Shown here: piece by piece, positions 31,412 to 33,584 of the stretch
How positions within the stretch are numbered: position 1 is the first letter of the stretch
Layout: the number at the start of each line of letters is the position of its first letter
From: Anaerosolibacter carboniphilus
GTDB taxonomy: Bacteria > Bacillota > Clostridia > Peptostreptococcales > Thermotaleaceae
Direction: 5' to 3'
DNA: 33,584 nt
Assembly: GCF_014205875.1 (NCBI RefSeq)
Contig: NZ_JACHEN010000044.1
Span: 1-33,584, forward strand
Program-made: the position numbers and the translations under genes
The notes under the pieces: model-generated
The model's input: only the letters and a program-made list of their open reading frames with translations
The model's database searches: none
What the model was told of the DNA's origin: nothing

Positions 31412-32353
31412 TTAATCCCTTACTATCAACCCCGACAATGTCAAATACTCCTCTAAATTTTCTTCAAAAACTACTGACATGCTTTCTTCAGTTGGATGAC
31501 CTCCTAATAGAACTAGCCTATCGGTTACATCTTCACTAATAACAATTTTATTAATATTCTCTAAGTTTAGAACCTTACTTCTTTTCCCAATCTTTACTTC
31601 CACTTTTACATTATCATAATCAAAGTCAATTTCTGCGATATTTCTTATACGTACTCTACCTCTTACATAACTTTTAATTTTGTCTCTGATATCATTATTT
31701 CTACCCACATGATGAATTACATATTCATCGAATGCTACACCATTGTTAAGACCTAGTCTCTGCGCAGTATCAGCAGGTATGTCATATCTTATAAATCTCA
31801 TTGATTTTATTACCCCATCATCTAGGAAATGATCTATATATTGTACTGGAGTAAATGAATTTATACTTAGTTCATACTCTGGGTTAATACTCCTTAAGTA
31901 TTCTTCTAAAAGCCTATCAAATTGTTGCTTTATTCCAAATACCCCTACGTTTTCAAGTATCAAAATCCCTCTATTAGTCTCTCCAGCGGGTACAGCTAAT
32001 GTGAAGTAAAAAGGAATAACATCAGCGTCGCTTTCATTTTTATTATATTGTGTTGCTCCCGTTGCACTATCAATTATTTCAGAAGTTAATCCGTATGATC
32101 CTGATTTCACCTTCCCTATGATATACTTATAGTCTTCTACTCCTCTAAAATGATGATCAAACTGTTGATAATTTTCAACCTTAAAAACCTTACTTAAAAT
32201 TTCAGTTCTCTGAAAATCTCCAACATTTAGGTTAAGAAATCCTGTAAGATGTTGTAAGAACGTAATACCATCGATATCATTTAAGTTATACGGTACATCA
32301 TTTTTTCTATTTTTTAAACCTATTGCGTATACAGAAATACTTATTGATGCCAT
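31412..32353 (-). CDS. Cargo soluble protein of unknown function, 313 aa
   Basis: I recognise no family. The protein has an N-terminal SISISVYAIGLKNRKNDVPY region, a mixed alpha/beta middle part (VIPFYFTLAVPAGETNRGIL followed by ILENVGVFG), and a helical FDRLLEEYLRSINPEYELSI segment. The C-terminal KIGKRSKVLNLENINKIVIS region is beta-rich and shows no membrane segment. AAAGGAGG precedes the ATG. It forms an operon with the membrane protein gene 30748-31386. Low GC and own terminator mark it as cargo. It could be a sensor or regulator for the membrane partner; nothing in the sequence proves this. Confidence 0.75.
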   Translation of the reverse strand: MASISISVYAIGLKNRKNDVPYNLNDIDGITFLQHLTGFLNLNVGDFQRTEILSKVFKVENYQQFDHHFRGVEDYKYIIGKVKSGSYGLTSEIIDSATGATQYNKNESDADVIPFYFTLAVPAGETNRGILILENVGVFGIKQQFDRLLEEYLRSINPEYELSINSFTPVQYIDHFLDDGVIKSMRFIRYDIPADTAQRLGLNNGVAFDEYVIHHVGRNNDIRDKIKSYVRGRVRIRNIAEIDFDYDNVKVEVKIGKRSKVLNLENINKIVISEDVTDRLVLLGGHPTEESMSVVFEENLEEYLTLSGLIVRD

Positions 32354-32478
32354 ATTGCCCCTCCTTTATGATTTTTACAGTTAAGCAATTCTGCAAAATA
32401 GAGCAATATCCTTTATATTTCGATAGCAAATTTCGACATTTGATCTTCCCATATAACATTTTATTGTGGCTTTCCTAA

Positions 32479-32507
32479 TTGTTAAGTATACTTTGATCTT
32501 TTATAAC
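32479..32507 (+). promoter_or_regulatory. Possible promoter of the small hydrophobic peptide gene
   Basis: TTGTTA (32479-32484), 17 bases, TATAAC (32502-32507). A second -10-like TATACT lies at 32519-32524. The direct repeat TTGATCTTT occurs twice between here and the ribosome-binding site. Confidence 0.4.
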
Positions 32508-32561
32508 ATAAATTGTTGTATACTATCATTGATCTTTGAAAATTCAATATTGAAAATCAAG

Positions 32562-32741
32562 GGAGGAGAATTTATGAAGAATCAATTAAAGATTCATCTC
32601 TACCAGATTATTTTATTTGTGCTACGAATGCCACCAGAAATAATCATTTTTCTGTGGATTGTAGTATGGAGTATGGTTCTCCGTTGTTAAAGGCATGCCT
32701 TTAACAATAATAAATAAATAATTAAAATATAATTCTCCTCC
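32562..32741 (+). promoter_or_regulatory. Long-range Shine-Dalgarno sequestration elements in the peptide mRNA
   Basis: GGAGGAGAATT (32562-32572, containing the ribosome-binding site) is exactly complementary to AATTCTCCTCC (32731-32741). In the transcript, pairing of these ends would enclose the whole reading frame and block translation. A 24-base perfect palindrome (32684-32707) spanning the stop codon would form a further hairpin. Confidence 0.6.
32574..32690 (+). CDS. Small hydrophobic peptide, type I toxin-like (38 aa)
   Basis: The gene encodes MKNQLKIHLYQIILFVLRMP, then a strongly hydrophobic stretch (PEIIIFLWIVVWSMVL) and an RC end. This basic/hydrophobic pattern is that of short membrane toxins (Hok/Fst/BsrG-like in shape, not clearly homologous). 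The frame is open to 32466, but GGGAGGAGAA sits directly before the ATG at 32574. It is the only plus-strand gene in the phage region. Its mRNA would end at 32796, and its 3' part carries an 11-base sequence fully complementary to the Shine-Dalgarno region. Toxicity and any antisense RNA are inference. Confidence 0.55.
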   Translation: MKNQLKIHLYQIILFVLRMPPEIIIFLWIVVWSMVLRC

Positions 32742-32757
32742 TAAAATATAAATAATG

Positions 32758-32796
32758 AATAGCTGGGCATATTGCTACAGCTATTTTTGTTTTTAT
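32758..32796 (+). terminator. Rho-independent terminator of the small peptide gene
   Basis: AATAGCTG (32758-32765) pairs perfectly with CAGCTATT (32778-32785) around a 12-base loop, followed by TTTGTTTTT. Only 16 bases separate it from the anti-Shine-Dalgarno element. Confidence 0.78.
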
Positions 32797-32903
32797 AGAT
32801 TATTAACCATTTCATGCACATTTTATAATGTTTATATAAAGCTCTGTTTTCTCTTACCTTTACTTTATTCAAAAAAAGATGGTTTTATCTCGTAACCTAA
32901 CTG

Positions 32904-33116
32904 TTATTTTGTACCCCAACGTTTTTGCTTTATCTTTCCCTTTTCTCTCCGATGGCTGTCATGACTCATGCAGTCCCTTATCCCTTCATACTTAGCCTCA
33001 ATGAAGAGGTCTATCGCTTCACAGGTATACTTATCGGCACAGCTGGAGCATCGGATCTCTGATGCACATACGATCTTCCCATCTTTAAATTTGACTCTAC
33101 TTCTATGTTTCTCCAT
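32904..33116 (-). CDS. Cys-rich small phage protein (70 aa)
   Basis: The 70-residue protein contains IVCASEIRCSSCADKYTCEA and a later Cys in IRDCMSHDSHRREKG, so a zinc-binding fold is likely, and its C-terminus is very basic (KGKIKQKRWGTK). I recognise no named family. The ATG at 33114-33116 is used because the longer frame to 33182 runs through a terminator hairpin; GGCGGTG lies upstream. It lies downstream of the Xpf-like gene, possibly as an early or middle phage gene. DNA or RNA binding is suggested only by charge and cysteines. Confidence 0.65.
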   Translation of the reverse strand: MEKHRSRVKFKDGKIVCASEIRCSSCADKYTCEAIDLFIEAKYEGIRDCMSHDSHRREKGKIKQKRWGTK

Positions 33117-33150
33117 GCTGCACCGCCTTTCAGGGTTATATTTCCATACT

Positions 33151-33178
33151 AAAAAGCACCCATTTCTGAGTGCCTTTC
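33151..33178 (-). terminator. Terminator after the Xpf-like regulator gene
   Basis: On the minus strand AAAGGCACTC pairs with GGGTGCTTTT (10 bp, two G-T pairs) around a 6-base loop, followed by TTTAG. It lies between the regulator gene and the Cys-rich gene. The segment 33183-33267 contains nothing else that I can identify. Confidence 0.65.
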
Positions 33179-33267
33179 GCAAGGGGTCGGCTAGTAGCCA
33201 ATACGTGAATATATCTCTCTACTATTACCGTACATTTCATCAAAAGTTTTATCGTTAATAAAACTTT

Positions 33268-33564
33268 TTAGATAATATTTTTAATTTTTTCTAGTTTTTC
33301 TTTTGCTCTTTTTATTGTGAGGCTAACCGTGGACTTGGCAATCCCTAATTCCTCACCTATTTCTCTCATGGTTTTGCCTTCAAAATAATATTTTTCAATT
33401 AGTAGCTTCTGTCTCTCGGTCAGTCCTACCTCCATTGCAATTTTTAGGGATTGCTTCATCTTCTCGATCTGCTTTTCGTTTGTGTTCATTTGCATCTTCG
33501 ATGATGAATCCATGATATAGAATAGGTAGTCTTGATTTTCGTGAGTTAGTGGTATATTTTTCAC
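33268..33564 (-). CDS. Sigma-70 region 4-like late gene activator (Xpf-like)
   Basis: The 98-residue protein has a C-terminal sigma region 4 helix-turn-helix: LTERQKLLIEKYYFEGKTMR followed by EIGEELGIAKSTVSLTIKRA and KEKLEKIKN. The N-terminal half is a short helical region without sigma region 2. PBSX has the sigma-like activator gene xpf just upstream of its terminase genes, and this gene has the same relative position apart from inserted cargo. It is therefore the likely switch for the late operon. The start is a GTG at 33562-33564, close to the window edge, with GGTGGAG just upstream. An ArpU/RinA-type late regulator is the alternative name. Confidence 0.85.
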   Translation of the reverse strand: MKNIPLTHENQDYLFYIMDSSSKMQMNTNEKQIEKMKQSLKIAMEVGLTERQKLLIEKYYFEGKTMREIGEELGIAKSTVSLTIKRAKEKLEKIKNII

Positions 33565-33584
33565 TTCTCCACCATCCTCTCTTA

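Noticed and set aside
1..33564. CRISPR array, tRNA or rRNA genes, insertion sequences
   Set aside because: I saw no regularly spaced repeats, no cloverleaf with CCA-type ends, and no transposase-like ORF with flanking inverted repeats.

Overview
The window is AT-rich DNA from an endospore-forming member of the Clostridia (Alkaliphilus-like Clostridiaceae/Natronincolaceae is my best guess, from general familiarity only). Supporting signs are CotF-type spore coat genes, molybdenum-hydroxylase subunit genes, strong AGGAGG ribosome-binding sites and a PBSX/skin-type prophage. No rRNA, tRNA, CRISPR array, insertion sequence or integrase gene is visible.

Layout. (1) About 1-6160 looks chromosomal. 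It holds the FAD and [2Fe-2S] subunits of a xanthine-dehydrogenase-family enzyme, followed by a 19-codon ORF at the window edge. Next come an HTH/TPR regulator, two tiny genes of unknown function, two spore coat genes, a degenerate dispersed palindromic repeat and two membrane-protein genes. (2) About 6260-8500 is cargo between the phage lysis genes and the presumed host junction: a Cys-rich ORF interrupted by a stop codon, a four-helix membrane protein, and a Panacea (DUF4065) antitoxin overlapping a candidate toxin. The toxin-antitoxin pair has its own promoter, operator-like palindrome and terminator. (3) 8591-30685, all on the minus strand, is the complete late region of a contractile-tailed (myovirus) PBSX-like prophage. 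Read in the direction of transcription it runs: small and large terminase, portal, MuF minor head protein, scaffold, capsid, connector and tail-completion genes, sheath, tube, tail chaperone with frameshift extension, tape measure, LysM baseplate hub protein, XkdQ-R-S-T-U, tail fibre, XkdW/XkdX-like genes, holin, endolysin. (4) 30712-33564 holds more cargo (a membrane protein plus a soluble protein; a plus-strand small hydrophobic peptide gene with type I toxin features; a Cys-rich protein) and an Xpf-like sigma-region-4 protein. That protein probably switches on the late operon. Early genes, repressor and integrase should lie to the right, outside the window.

Most interesting points. The minor head protein is a MuF polymorphic toxin whose C-terminal domain resembles RelA/SpoT-type nucleotidyltransferases. 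It is followed at once by a small acidic candidate immunity gene. The tail chaperone gene carries a textbook -1 frameshift site (A AAA AAC, 7-nt spacer, 8-bp perfect stem) giving a fusion of about 200 residues. A 38-codon hydrophobic peptide gene has an mRNA whose 3' end can pair over 11 nt with its own Shine-Dalgarno sequence, as in type I toxins. Several cargo genes have private promoters or terminators inside or beside the late operon, and two of these terminators share 16 identical bases.
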